A DNA stretch of 64,000 nucleotides from Flavobacterium ovatum (GTDB taxonomy: Bacteria; Bacteroidota; Bacteroidia; Flavobacteriales; Flavobacteriaceae). Positions within the stretch are counted from its first letter, which is position 1. Each line of letters opens with the position of its first letter. Positions 17,434 to 25,675 of the stretch are shown here, piece by piece. Where the stretch lies: NCBI RefSeq assembly GCF_040703125.1, contig NZ_CP160035.1:2879001-2943000 (forward strand), given 5' to 3'. Under the pieces are notes generated by a model. It ran no database searches and was not told the DNA's origin. It saw only the letters and a program-made list of their open reading frames with translations. The position numbers and the translations under genes were made by a program.

Positions 17434-19131
17434 ATGGAAACAACTAAAATAAGCGGTGCAGAAGCCGTTATTAGGTGCTTATTAGAAGAAGGTGCAGATT
17501 TGGTTTATGGTTATCCAGGTGGAGCAATCATGCCAGTGTATGACGAATTATATAAATTTCAAGATAAATTACACCACGTTCTTGTTCGTCATGAACAAGG
17601 AGCGGCTCATGCTGCACAAGGTTTTGCAAGAGCTACAGGAAAAGTGGGTGTTTGTATTGCAACTTCAGGTCCTGGGGCTACAAATTTAGTGACAGGTATT
17701 GCAGATGCTCAAATTGACTCTACGCCATTAGTATGTATTACCGGTCAAGTAGGGAAACATTTATTGGGTTCTGACGCTTTTCAAGAAACAGATATTATCG
17801 GAATTTCGACTCCGGTAACCAAATGGAATTATCAGATTACAGAGGCTCATGAGATTCCTGAGATTATGGCAAAAGCATTTTATATTGCCAGATCAGGTCG
17901 TCCAGGACCAGTATTGATTGATATTACTAAAAACGCACAGTTTGATACTTTGGATTTTAGTTACAAAAAATGTACTGATATCCGTAGTTATCATCCAAAA
18001 CCTATTTTGAATAAAGATAAAGTTAAGGAAGCTGCGGAAATAATTAATAAAGCTAAAAAGCCTTTTATTATTTTTGGACAAGGAATTGTTCTAAGTCAAG
18101 CCGAAGAGCAATTGAAAGCATTGATTGAAAAAGCAGGAATACCTGCAGCTTGGACTATTTTAGGTCTTTCAGCTTTACCAACAGATCATGAATTAAATGT
18201 CGGAATGGTAGGAATGCATGGTAATTATGGTCCTAATATGCTGACTAACGAATGTGATGTGCTGATTGCATTAGGAATGCGTTTTGATGACCGTGTTACA
18301 GGTAACTTACAAACCTATGCTAAACAAGCCAAAGTACTTCATTTTGAAATTGATGCAGCAGAAGTAGATAAAAATGTTAAAACAGAAGTAGCTGTTTTAG
18401 CAGATTTAAAAGATGCCTTGACAGAGTTGTTACCACTGATCGAAAAGAATTCTCATACAGAATGGCATAATGAATTCAAAAGACATTACGATATCGAATT
18501 GGATGCTGTAATTAATGAAGAATTAGCCCCAACTAATGGAAAAGGAATTTCTATGGGTGAAACTATCGAAATGATTAACAAACACTCAAACGGAGATGCA
18601 ATCATGGTTTCAGATGTTGGGCAACACCAAATGTTTACCTGTCGTTATTCAAAATTCAATACAACAAAAAGTAATGTGACTTCTGGAGGATTGGGTACCA
18701 TGGGATTTGCTTTGCCTGCAGCTATCGGAGCGAAAATGGGAAGACCAGATCGTGAAGTAGTAGCAATCATTGGAGATGGTGGTTTTCAAATGAACATACA
18801 AGAATTAGGAACTATTAATCAAACCAAAGTTCCTGTGAAAATTGTTGTATTGAACAATGAATTCTTAGGAATGGTTCGCCAATGGCAAGAATTATTTTTT
18901 GACAACAGATACGCTTCTACTGTGATGGTAAATCCTAACTTTTGCGCTATTGCTGAAGGATATTATATTAAAGCTAGAAAAGTAACTAAAAGAGAAGAAT
19001 TAGATGAAGCGGTTGCTGAAATGATGGCTTCTAAAGATGCTTATTTCTTAGAGGTTATGGTAGAAAAAGAAAATAATGTATTCCCAATGATACCTACAGG
19101 AGCTTCGGTTTCAGATATCAGATTGAGATAA
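17434..19131 (+). CDS. ilvB: Acetolactate synthase, large (catalytic) subunit
   Basis: Thiamine-diphosphate enzyme that forms acetolactate or acetohydroxybutyrate. It is 565 aa. The N-terminal TPP-binding part shows VYGYPGGAIMPVYDELY and the catalytic glutamate in VRHEQGAAHAAQGFARATG. The central FAD-like domain contains LNVGMVGMHGNYGPNM and ALGMRFDDRVTGN. The C-terminal TPP/Mg site is GDGGFQMNIQELGT with LNNEFLGMVRQWQELFF. The small subunit ilvN follows 20 bp later. As usual for the pair, the large subunit works with IlvN for valine feedback control. Confidence 0.96.
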   Translation: METTKISGAEAVIRCLLEEGADLVYGYPGGAIMPVYDELYKFQDKLHHVLVRHEQGAAHAAQGFARATGKVGVCIATSGPGATNLVTGIADAQIDSTPLVCITGQVGKHLLGSDAFQETDIIGISTPVTKWNYQITEAHEIPEIMAKAFYIARSGRPGPVLIDITKNAQFDTLDFSYKKCTDIRSYHPKPILNKDKVKEAAEIINKAKKPFIIFGQGIVLSQAEEQLKALIEKAGIPAAWTILGLSALPTDHELNVGMVGMHGNYGPNMLTNECDVLIALGMRFDDRVTGNLQTYAKQAKVLHFEIDAAEVDKNVKTEVAVLADLKDALTELLPLIEKNSHTEWHNEFKRHYDIELDAVINEELAPTNGKGISMGETIEMINKHSNGDAIMVSDVGQHQMFTCRYSKFNTTKSNVTSGGLGTMGFALPAAIGAKMGRPDREVVAIIGDGGFQMNIQELGTINQTKVPVKIVVLNNEFLGMVRQWQELFFDNRYASTVMVNPNFCAIAEGYYIKARKVTKREELDEAVAEMMASKDAYFLEVMVEKENNVFPMIPTGASVSDIRLR

Positions 19132-19151
19132 AAATAGTTTAAACAAAAAAA

Positions 19152-19685
19152 ATGGAAAATAAAACATTCACCATTTCAGTATATTCAGAAAACAACGTAG
19201 GTTTGTTGAATAGAATATCAGGTATATTTTTGAAGAGACACATTAACATATTGAGTTTAAACGTTTCAGAATCAGAGATTGAGAACGTTTCAAGATTCAT
19301 TATTGTGGTTGACACAACCGAAAAATGGGTACAAAATATTGTTGGTCAAATCGAGAAACAAATCGAAGTGATCAAAGCATTTTATCATGTAGACGATGAA
19401 ACCATCTTCCTTGAAAACGCCTTGTTCAAAATTGAATCAGGTTTGCTTTTTGACGAAAGACAAATTCAAAACATTATTAAAGAAAGTAATTCCGAAATTG
19501 TAACCGTTTCAAGAAAGTTTTTCGTGATTTCAAAATCAGGAAGACGTTCTGAAATTACGGAATTACACGCAAAATTAAAACCTTTTGGAATCATGCAATT
19601 CGTCCGTTCAGGTCGAATTTCAGTTTCAAAAGAACCAATGGAAATATCAACATTATTACAAGAATTAAATATAAACAAATATTAA
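19152..19685 (+). CDS. ilvN: Acetolactate synthase, small (regulatory) subunit
   Basis: Regulatory partner of IlvB. It is 177 aa: an N-terminal ACT domain (about 4-80, beginning KTFTISVYSENNVGLLNRISGIFLKR) is followed by the C-terminal ALS small-subunit domain (about 85-170). The ACT domain binds branched-chain amino acids in this family, giving feedback inhibition. Only 3 bp separate its stop from the ilvC start, so translation is probably coupled. Confidence 0.94.
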   Translation: MENKTFTISVYSENNVGLLNRISGIFLKRHINILSLNVSESEIENVSRFIIVVDTTEKWVQNIVGQIEKQIEVIKAFYHVDDETIFLENALFKIESGLLFDERQIQNIIKESNSEIVTVSRKFFVISKSGRRSEITELHAKLKPFGIMQFVRSGRISVSKEPMEISTLLQELNINKY

Positions 19686-19688
19686 AAA

Positions 19689-21161
19689 ATGGCAAATTAC
19701 TTCAATTCATTACCACTTAGATTACAGTTAGAACAATTAGGCGTTTGCGAATTCATGGATAAATCTGAATTCACTGACGGAATCACTGCTTTAAAAGGAA
19801 AAAAAGTAGTTATTGTAGGTTGTGGAGCGCAAGGTTTAAACCAAGGTTTGAACATGAGAGATTCAGGATTAGACATTTCTTACGCTTTGCGTGCTGAAGC
19901 TATCGCTCAAAAAAGAGTTTCTTATACAAATGCAGCTGATAACGGTTTCACAGTTGGAACTTATGAGGAATTAATCCCTACAGCTGACTTAGTGTGTAAC
20001 TTAACTCCAGACAAGCAACATACTGCTGTGGTAACTGCAATCATGCCTTTGATGAAACAAGGAGCTACATTGGCATATTCTCACGGTTTCAACATTGTTG
20101 AAGAAGGAATGCAAATTCGTAAAGACTTAACGGTTATTATGTGTGCACCAAAATGTCCAGGTTCTGAAGTACGTGAAGAGTACAAAAGAGGATTTGGAGT
20201 ACCTACATTAATCGCCGTACACCCAGAGAATGATCCAAACGGAGAAGGTTTAGCGCAAGCTAAAGCATATGCTGTTGCAACAGGAGGAGATAGAGCAGGA
20301 GTATTACGTTCTTCTTTCGTAGCAGAAGTAAAATCAGATTTAATGGGTGAGCAAACAATCCTTTGTGGTTTGTTGCAAACTGGTTCTATCTTATGTTTTG
20401 ACAAAATGGTAGCGGAAGGCGTTGACGCTGGATATGCTTCAAAATTAATCCAATACGGATGGGAAACTATCACAGAAGGATTGAAATATGGTGGAATCAC
20501 CAACATGATGGACAGATTGTCTAATCCAGCTAAAATTGCTGCATTCAAAGCGTCTGAAGAATTAAAAGACATCATGCGTCCTTTGTTCCAAAAACATATG
20601 GATGATATCATTTCTGGAGAATTCTCTAGCACAATGATGGCTGATTGGAACAATGATGATAAAAACTTATTATCTTGGAGAGCTGCAACAGGAGATACTA
20701 ACTTCGAAAAAACTCCAGCAGGAGAGGTTGAAATCTCTGAACAAGAATACTACGATAACGGTACGTTAATGGTTGCTATGGTAAAAGCGGGTGTTGAGCT
20801 AGCTTTTGAAGCGATGACTGAGTCAGGTATCATCGAAGAGTCTGCTTACTACGAGTCTTTACACGAAACGCCACTTATTGCAAACACAATTGCAAGAAAG
20901 AAATTGTTCGAAATGAACCGTGTGATCTCTGATACAGCTGAGTACGGTTGTTATTTGTTTGATCACGCTGCTAAACCATTAATCGCTGAGTACGTTAAAA
21001 ACGCGCCATCAAACATGGTAGGTCGTCCATTCGGAAATACATCTAACGGTGTTGATAACAAAGAATTGATCGAAGTAAATGCAATCATCAGAAACCACCC
21101 AGTTGAAGAAGTTGGAGCTTGGTTGAGAGAGTCAATGACAGCAATGAAAAAAATCGTATAA
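19689..21161 (+). CDS. ilvC: Ketol-acid reductoisomerase, class II (long form)
   Basis: NADPH-dependent isomerase and reductase acting on acetolactate or acetohydroxybutyrate. It is 490 aa, the long class II type with a duplicated helical knot domain; class I enzymes are about 330-340 aa. The nucleotide-binding segment [20 protein letters not shown] with LRAEAI, the [10 protein letters not shown] loop, [10 protein letters not shown] and the metal-binding [13 protein letters not shown] are visible, and a second knot lies at about 350-480. Last gene of the operon, 3 bp after ilvN and followed by a strong terminator at 21187-21216. Confidence 0.96.
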   Translation: MANYFNSLPLRLQLEQLGVCEFMDKSEFTDGITALKGKKVVIVGCGAQGLNQGLNMRDSGLDISYALRAEAIAQKRVSYTNAADNGFTVGTYEELIPTADLVCNLTPDKQHTAVVTAIMPLMKQGATLAYSHGFNIVEEGMQIRKDLTVIMCAPKCPGSEVREEYKRGFGVPTLIAVHPENDPNGEGLAQAKAYAVATGGDRAGVLRSSFVAEVKSDLMGEQTILCGLLQTGSILCFDKMVAEGVDAGYASKLIQYGWETITEGLKYGGITNMMDRLSNPAKIAAFKASEELKDIMRPLFQKHMDDIISGEFSSTMMADWNNDDKNLLSWRAATGDTNFEKTPAGEVEISEQEYYDNGTLMVAMVKAGVELAFEAMTESGIIEESAYYESLHETPLIANTIARKKLFEMNRVISDTAEYGCYLFDHAAKPLIAEYVKNAPSNMVGRPFGNTSNGVDNKELIEVNAIIRNHPVEEVGAWLRESMTAMKKIV

Positions 21162-21186
21162 TTTAATATACAATTTTAATAGTTTG

Positions 21187-21216
21187 AAAGGCTGCGTATT
21201 TTTACGCAGCCTTTTT
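21187..21216 (+). terminator. Terminator of the leu-ilv operon
   Basis: A 12-bp perfect stem (21187-21198 with 21203-21214), loop TTTT, ending in a T-run. Positioned 25 bp after the ilvC stop. Confidence 0.9.
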
Positions 21217-21249
21217 GCGTTTAGATAGGATTTATTTACGGTTATTTTT

Positions 21250-21371
21250 GGGCGTGCCCCTTCGTAATCCCGAAAGGTCGGGACTGCGGGTCAGGCTATT
21301 CGTTGCAATCTTGTGGGGGCATAAATGCTAACCCCCACAAGGATTTTCACTGCTATCCTTCACGCAACTTC
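21250..21371. repeat. Dispersed structured repeat, copy A
   Basis: About 122 bp with three hairpins: GGGC-GT-GCCC (21250-21259), TCCCGA-AAGG-TCGGGA (21268-21283) and TTGTGGGGG/CCCCCACAA (21311-21319 with 21332-21340, loop including ATAAATG). Flanking blocks CAGGCTATTCGTTGCAATC and AAGGATTTTCACTGCTATCC are partly complementary, so the third hairpin extends into a longer imperfect stem. Closely matched by copy B at 37723. No coding capacity; nothing else is seen between 21217 and 21410. Confidence 0.75.
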
Positions 21372-21415
21372 AAAACAACGATAAGTATTTGTTTTGAAAA
21401 TTACTGATAACTATT

Positions 21416-21449
21416 TTGAATATTTATTTTAAAAAAAGGATTATATTTG
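21416..21449 (+). promoter_or_regulatory. Promoter of the carbohydrate genes (TTG-N23-TATATTTG)
   Basis: TTG at 21416-21418 and TATATTTG at 21442-21449 with a 23-bp spacer. This leaves an untranslated leader of about 110 nt before the ATG at 21564. Confidence 0.55.
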
Positions 21450-21459
21450 GGAAACCAAT

Positions 21460-21498
21460 TTGGTGCGCCAATTATTTAAAAAGTACTACAGCTGGTAC
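21460..21498 (+). promoter_or_regulatory. Inverted-repeat sites in the leader of the carbohydrate unit
   Basis: TTGGTGCGCCAA (21460-21471) is a palindrome except for one position, and GTAC/GTAC arms at 21483-21498 form a second short inverted repeat. Their place just downstream of the promoter is where a repressor operator could be; no regulator gene is adjacent, so this is tentative. Confidence 0.3.
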
Positions 21499-21563
21499 AA
21501 ATAGTTGAATCGCTTTTTACAATAATATAATTAACATTTTAGTCATTTTTAAAACCGTTTTCC

Positions 21564-22508
21564 ATGACAACAAGACGTGAATTTATTACAAAGTCAGCCT
21601 GTGCTGCAGGAATACTTCCCCTATCGGGCTTTTCTTTACCAACTCTGTTTGATTTTGATGATAATGATACTCTAGATGTTAGTATATTTTCAAAACACCT
21701 TCAATTTTTAGATTATAAAACTACAGGCGAAATCGCTGCCGAAATGGGTTTTTCAGGTGTCGATTTAACTGTTCGTCCTGGTGGCCACGTTCTTCCAGAA
21801 CGAGCAAAAATTGATTTACCTCTGGCTATCACTGCCATTAAAAATAGTGGTGTTCATTGCAAAATGATTACAACTGCTGTTGAAAGTGTCAATAATCCTT
21901 TAGATATAGATGTCTTAGAAAGCGCTTCTGCTGCAAAAGTAAATTTCTACCGCACCAATTGGTACAAATATAAAGAAGGCTTGTCTATGCAAGATTCATT
22001 GCTATTCTATCAAGAAGAAATAAGAAAGCTAGGCGAAATAAACAAAAAACTAGGTCTTGTAGGGAGTTATCAAAATGTGGATGGGACAAATGTGGGAACT
22101 TCTTTTTGGGAAGTAGAAAAAATTCTCGAGACCGTAGATCACAAGTGTTTTGGTGCTCAATATGATATAAGGCACGCCGTGGTCGAAGGCGGGTATTCCT
22201 GGGAGAACGGATTTCGTCTCCTTCATGAAAACATTAAAGTAATTGTTCTAAAGGATTTTAAATGGGGTAAGGTAAATGGAAAATGGGAAGCTATTAATGT
22301 CCCTATTGGCCAAGGAATGGTCGATTTTAATGCTTATTTTAAACTATTAAAAAAACACAAACTTAAACCACCAGTTTCCTTACATATTGAATATGATTTG
22401 GGAGGAGCTGAACAAGGAAAAAAAATCATTATAGTTGATAAAAAAGTAGTTTTTGATGCAATTAAAAAAGATTTAGTAAGCATTCAAAAATTATGGAAAG
22501 AAGCATAA
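21564..22508 (+). CDS. Tat-exported sugar phosphate isomerase/epimerase-like TIM-barrel protein
   Basis: A 314-aa protein of the xylose-isomerase-like TIM-barrel (AP endonuclease 2) superfamily. The N-terminus MTTRREFITKSACAAGILPLSGFSL-like leader carries a twin-arginine motif (TRREFITKS), so it is probably exported folded. Barrel elements include AAEMGFSGVDLTVRPGGHV, KLGLVGSYQNVDG and CFGAQYDIRHAVVEGG; the ending SLHIEYDLGGAEQG supplies likely metal ligands. Substrate unknown. The polysaccharide lyase gene follows on the same strand after 28 bp, which suggests a role in sugar catabolism. A second Tat-type member of the same superfamily is at 60.4 kb. Confidence 0.82.
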   Translation: MTTRREFITKSACAAGILPLSGFSLPTLFDFDDNDTLDVSIFSKHLQFLDYKTTGEIAAEMGFSGVDLTVRPGGHVLPERAKIDLPLAITAIKNSGVHCKMITTAVESVNNPLDIDVLESASAAKVNFYRTNWYKYKEGLSMQDSLLFYQEEIRKLGEINKKLGLVGSYQNVDGTNVGTSFWEVEKILETVDHKCFGAQYDIRHAVVEGGYSWENGFRLLHENIKVIVLKDFKWGKVNGKWEAINVPIGQGMVDFNAYFKLLKKHKLKPPVSLHIEYDLGGAEQGKKIIIVDKKVVFDAIKKDLVSIQKLWKEA

Positions 22509-22536
22509 CCACTATAATTAACAAAAAACAAAAATA

Positions 22537-24780
22537 ATGAAACAAATTGTATCGATATTTATCTTAATAACTAGTTTTTGTGCTCAGGTTGTATTTTCTC
22601 AAAGTATTCCTTCCGAAAGCATAATTGCAACAAACAAACTTGCTACTTACTTAAAGCCAGAGGTACAGCAAGAATTAGGCGGACTTAACGCAATTACGCC
22701 AGCCAAACTAGCGGACTACTTTCGAACTAAATTTTCGGAACGTTATTTTTATGATTGGAAAAATAATGACAGTCGCTTCCAACAATATAAAAATACTTAT
22801 CCCAACGCTAAAGCTAATCATACTGAGAGGGCTTTAGATCATATGACAAAGTTTCCTGCAATTGCCCAATGGAAACTACCTTATAATTACCAAAATGGAG
22901 AACCAGTAGATTCGTATGCGATGCGCCATTTGGCACGTCAACATAAAATGGTTGATATAGCCTTTTACTACAACTACCAAGATAAAAATCCTGAGTATTT
23001 GAACTATTTTAAAAACCAATTAAAGTCTTTAAATACCGCTTTGGTTGCTAATAAATATGAAATTATTGAAGATGGTAACGGTACGTATGAAGCGTTCCGT
23101 TCCGGATATCGTGTGTTAAACTGGTTGGAAATTCATAATATGTTCTTAGGTGAAAAAGCCTATTCAGATGAAGATCAATTAGTAACTATTGCTACTTTAT
23201 TGCAACATGCTTCTAATTTGTATGAAAGCAATACCGAATTTGTTCCAGGGAATCACCAAACAAGAGGAATGTCGGCTTTGGCCATGTTGTCGATAGTATT
23301 CAACGATTTCAAAGATGCAGACAAATGGAATGAACGTGCGATGCATTTATTAGAACAACACCTTACCAAAGAAATAAATACAGATGGTTTTCAATTTGAA
23401 CGCACTGTACATTACCACATCAGTGATATTGATACGTATTATTATGTCTACCAATTGGCAAAAAATAGTAATATAAAAGTGGATGAGTTTTGGGAAAACA
23501 AGTTGAAATCTTTGTTTGTTACTTTAACCAAAATTGCTTTTCCAGATAAATCGGCTCCTGTTTTTTCTGATGATACCAACGAACCTTGGGCTGAGACTAA
23601 CAATATTTCGGGAGCACTGACTTTGGGATATTTGCTTTTTGAAGATCCACAAATGGGTTATTTTGCGAATAATTTTGTCGAATCGGATATGTTTTGGTAC
23701 TTGAATGATACACAATTGAAAATGTTGGGGAATATTAAGAGCAAAACACCCGAATTCAAGTCGGTTCATTTTCCTGTAACAGGATTTTATTTCATGCGTC
23801 AAGGTTGGGAAAAGAACGATATGATGATGGCAATTTCAAACGGTTTGGATCCAGAAAAACCAGATCATCAGCATGGAGACATGTTGGGCATTCAAGCTAT
23901 GGCAAACGGTCAAGTAATTTTACCTAATTACCAAGTACGCTATTCGTTGAAAGATTTTGAATTTTTCAAAAATTCGATGGTCAAAAATGTAGCCTTAGTT
24001 GACAACGAACAACAAGGAAAAGGATACGGAGGCAATCAAGGTGGTAGTGGTTTTGGAAAGTTTAAAAAATTTCCACAACCCAAAAACATCGCATGGAATA
24101 CGAACGAAGATATAGATGTTTACATAGGAAGTCATAATGGATTTGAAAACATTGGAGTCAATTATTCGAGACAAGTAATTTATTTAAAAGGGGATCTGTG
24201 GATTGTAAAAGACAATTTTAAAGCTAATTCGCCACATACTTACAAACAAGTTTGGCAAGGTCATTATAGTATGGAGAGAGCGCCAAATTTATTGCGTTCT
24301 AGTTTTAATGATGGTTCAGGAAGTGATATTTATCAATTGGTTTCGACTGATTCTGTTGCAACAGAGGGTAAAAACGGAAAAGAATGGTCTGTGGTTTCCA
24401 AAAAAAACAAATCAAATTACAGTTTTATAACAGCCATTGTTCCTTTTAAAAAGTTTGACGATCGAATAGATGAAGATAAAAAGAACCCATCATTAAAAGG
24501 ATGGGAGGTTAATAAATCAAAATGGACTATTGAAGGATCTGATCCTATTTCGTTAACAAAAGAGAATAGTTCAGTGTTTTTTGCTGTTAAAAAAGTAGTT
24601 TTAAATTCTGTTCAACTATTATTTTCTGATGAAGCAGATATTTTTATTAAACAAGAAAAGAATAAAATAACAATTGAATCTTTGAGTGAAACAGATTTGA
24701 AAATGACTTTAATCAACCAGAAACAAAAGAAAACAGTTTTACTTAAACCCGGAGAATTAATGGCATTTGAAGTAAAGTAA
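22537..24780 (+). CDS. Heparinase II/III-type polysaccharide lyase
   Basis: Secreted enzyme of 747 aa (signal MKQIVSIFILITSFCAQVVFS) that probably cleaves an acidic polysaccharide by beta-elimination. The N-terminal half is an alpha/alpha toroid, with ligand segments such as VPGNHQTRGMSAL (Asn/His) and FERTVHYHISDIDTYY. The C-terminal half is the heparinase II/III beta-sandwich with the signature DHQHGDMLGIQAMANG; KPDHQHGD supplies the His expected near the active site. The substrate (alginate, glycosaminoglycan or other uronate polymer) cannot be read from sequence. It lies 28 bp after the TIM-barrel gene; the esterase and glycosidase genes converge from the other side with only 10 bp between stops. 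Confidence 0.85.
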   Translation: MKQIVSIFILITSFCAQVVFSQSIPSESIIATNKLATYLKPEVQQELGGLNAITPAKLADYFRTKFSERYFYDWKNNDSRFQQYKNTYPNAKANHTERALDHMTKFPAIAQWKLPYNYQNGEPVDSYAMRHLARQHKMVDIAFYYNYQDKNPEYLNYFKNQLKSLNTALVANKYEIIEDGNGTYEAFRSGYRVLNWLEIHNMFLGEKAYSDEDQLVTIATLLQHASNLYESNTEFVPGNHQTRGMSALAMLSIVFNDFKDADKWNERAMHLLEQHLTKEINTDGFQFERTVHYHISDIDTYYYVYQLAKNSNIKVDEFWENKLKSLFVTLTKIAFPDKSAPVFSDDTNEPWAETNNISGALTLGYLLFEDPQMGYFANNFVESDMFWYLNDTQLKMLGNIKSKTPEFKSVHFPVTGFYFMRQGWEKNDMMMAISNGLDPEKPDHQHGDMLGIQAMANGQVILPNYQVRYSLKDFEFFKNSMVKNVALVDNEQQGKGYGGNQGGSGFGKFKKFPQPKNIAWNTNEDIDVYIGSHNGFENIGVNYSRQVIYLKGDLWIVKDNFKANSPHTYKQVWQGHYSMERAPNLLRSSFNDGSGSDIYQLVSTDSVATEGKNGKEWSVVSKKNKSNYSFITAIVPFKKFDDRIDEDKKNPSLKGWEVNKSKWTIEGSDPISLTKENSSVFFAVKKVVLNSVQLLFSDEADIFIKQEKNKITIESLSETDLKMTLINQKQKKTVLLKPGELMAFEVK

Positions 24781-24790
24781 AATGTAGATG

Positions 24791-25672
24791 CTATTTCAGC
24801 AACTTTTGAGCAAAAGCAGTTCCTAGATTTTTTTGACCTAATGCATCGTAATGCACTTTATCTGATCGTTTAGGGAAATCTTTATAATCACTATTCATTG
24901 AGGTTAGTATTATTTCTGTGTCCGAAACATTTTTGGCAACATTTACCATTGCAGTGCGAACAATTTCGACACCTTCAATGTATTGACGGGGAGGACAATT
25001 GATTTGACCGATTATAAACGGCATTTTTGGTAATTTAAATTCAGAACGATAGGATTCAATTAATCGCTTCAAATTTGCTTCATAGGCTACGGCCGTAAAA
25101 TCTTTGCGAGTGTCTGTTTCTCCTTGCATCCACGCCATTCCTATAATGACATACTTTTTGTTTTCAGATCGTAGTGCATCCAAACATTTGTGAATGCTAG
25201 TACTATGCTTTTTATAGAGTTGCATTTGTTTGCGCTTTTCATCTAGTTCTGCTGCATTCGCTTTTTCAGCAGTCCAATCTGGATTCCATGCACCATACAA
25301 GGTCGTGCCACCAACAGCTTCCTTAATGAGTAAATACTGTTTGTAAGGATTTTTTTCAGCTAATGTGAGACCGATGAACAATTCTGGACCAAATTCAGTA
25401 GCTATTTTGTCAGCTTTAAAATAGGAAAGAGGTTGTGCATCTCTGCCATCAATAACTACCGAAACACGGTTTTTGACTGCTTCAATTCTTTGAATATCTT
25501 CTGGCTTTACATCAGCCATGATGCCATGACCCGCCATATTTGATTGACCTCCCAGTAAAACAATTTGTAAAATTGCATTCTTGGATATTGCTTTTTGACC
25601 CTTTACTTCATTCGAAATAAAGGTCAAAAACAGCAATACTATAATTTTAAATTCATTATTAATTTTCATCAC
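24791..25672 (-). CDS. Sialate O-acetylesterase/CE6-like carbohydrate acetylesterase
   Basis: Exported SGNH-type esterase of 293 aa (signal FKIIVLLFLTFISNEVKG). Block I is LGGQSNMAGHG with the serine nucleophile in GQSNM; the central block is IGMAWMQGETDT; the catalytic Asp-His pair is in DKVHYDALGQKNLG near the C-terminus. Members remove acetyl groups from carbohydrates. Its start overlaps or abuts the end of the GH42-like gene (3-bp gap), so the two are very likely co-transcribed and act on the same polymer. Either of two adjacent ATG codons at the 5' end may be used. Confidence 0.88.
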   Translation of the reverse strand: MMKINNEFKIIVLLFLTFISNEVKGQKAISKNAILQIVLLGGQSNMAGHGIMADVKPEDIQRIEAVKNRVSVVIDGRDAQPLSYFKADKIATEFGPELFIGLTLAEKNPYKQYLLIKEAVGGTTLYGAWNPDWTAEKANAAELDEKRKQMQLYKKHSTSIHKCLDALRSENKKYVIIGMAWMQGETDTRKDFTAVAYEANLKRLIESYRSEFKLPKMPFIIGQINCPPRQYIEGVEIVRTAMVNVAKNVSDTEIILTSMNSDYKDFPKRSDKVHYDALGQKNLGTAFAQKLLK

Positions 25673-25675
25673 TTA

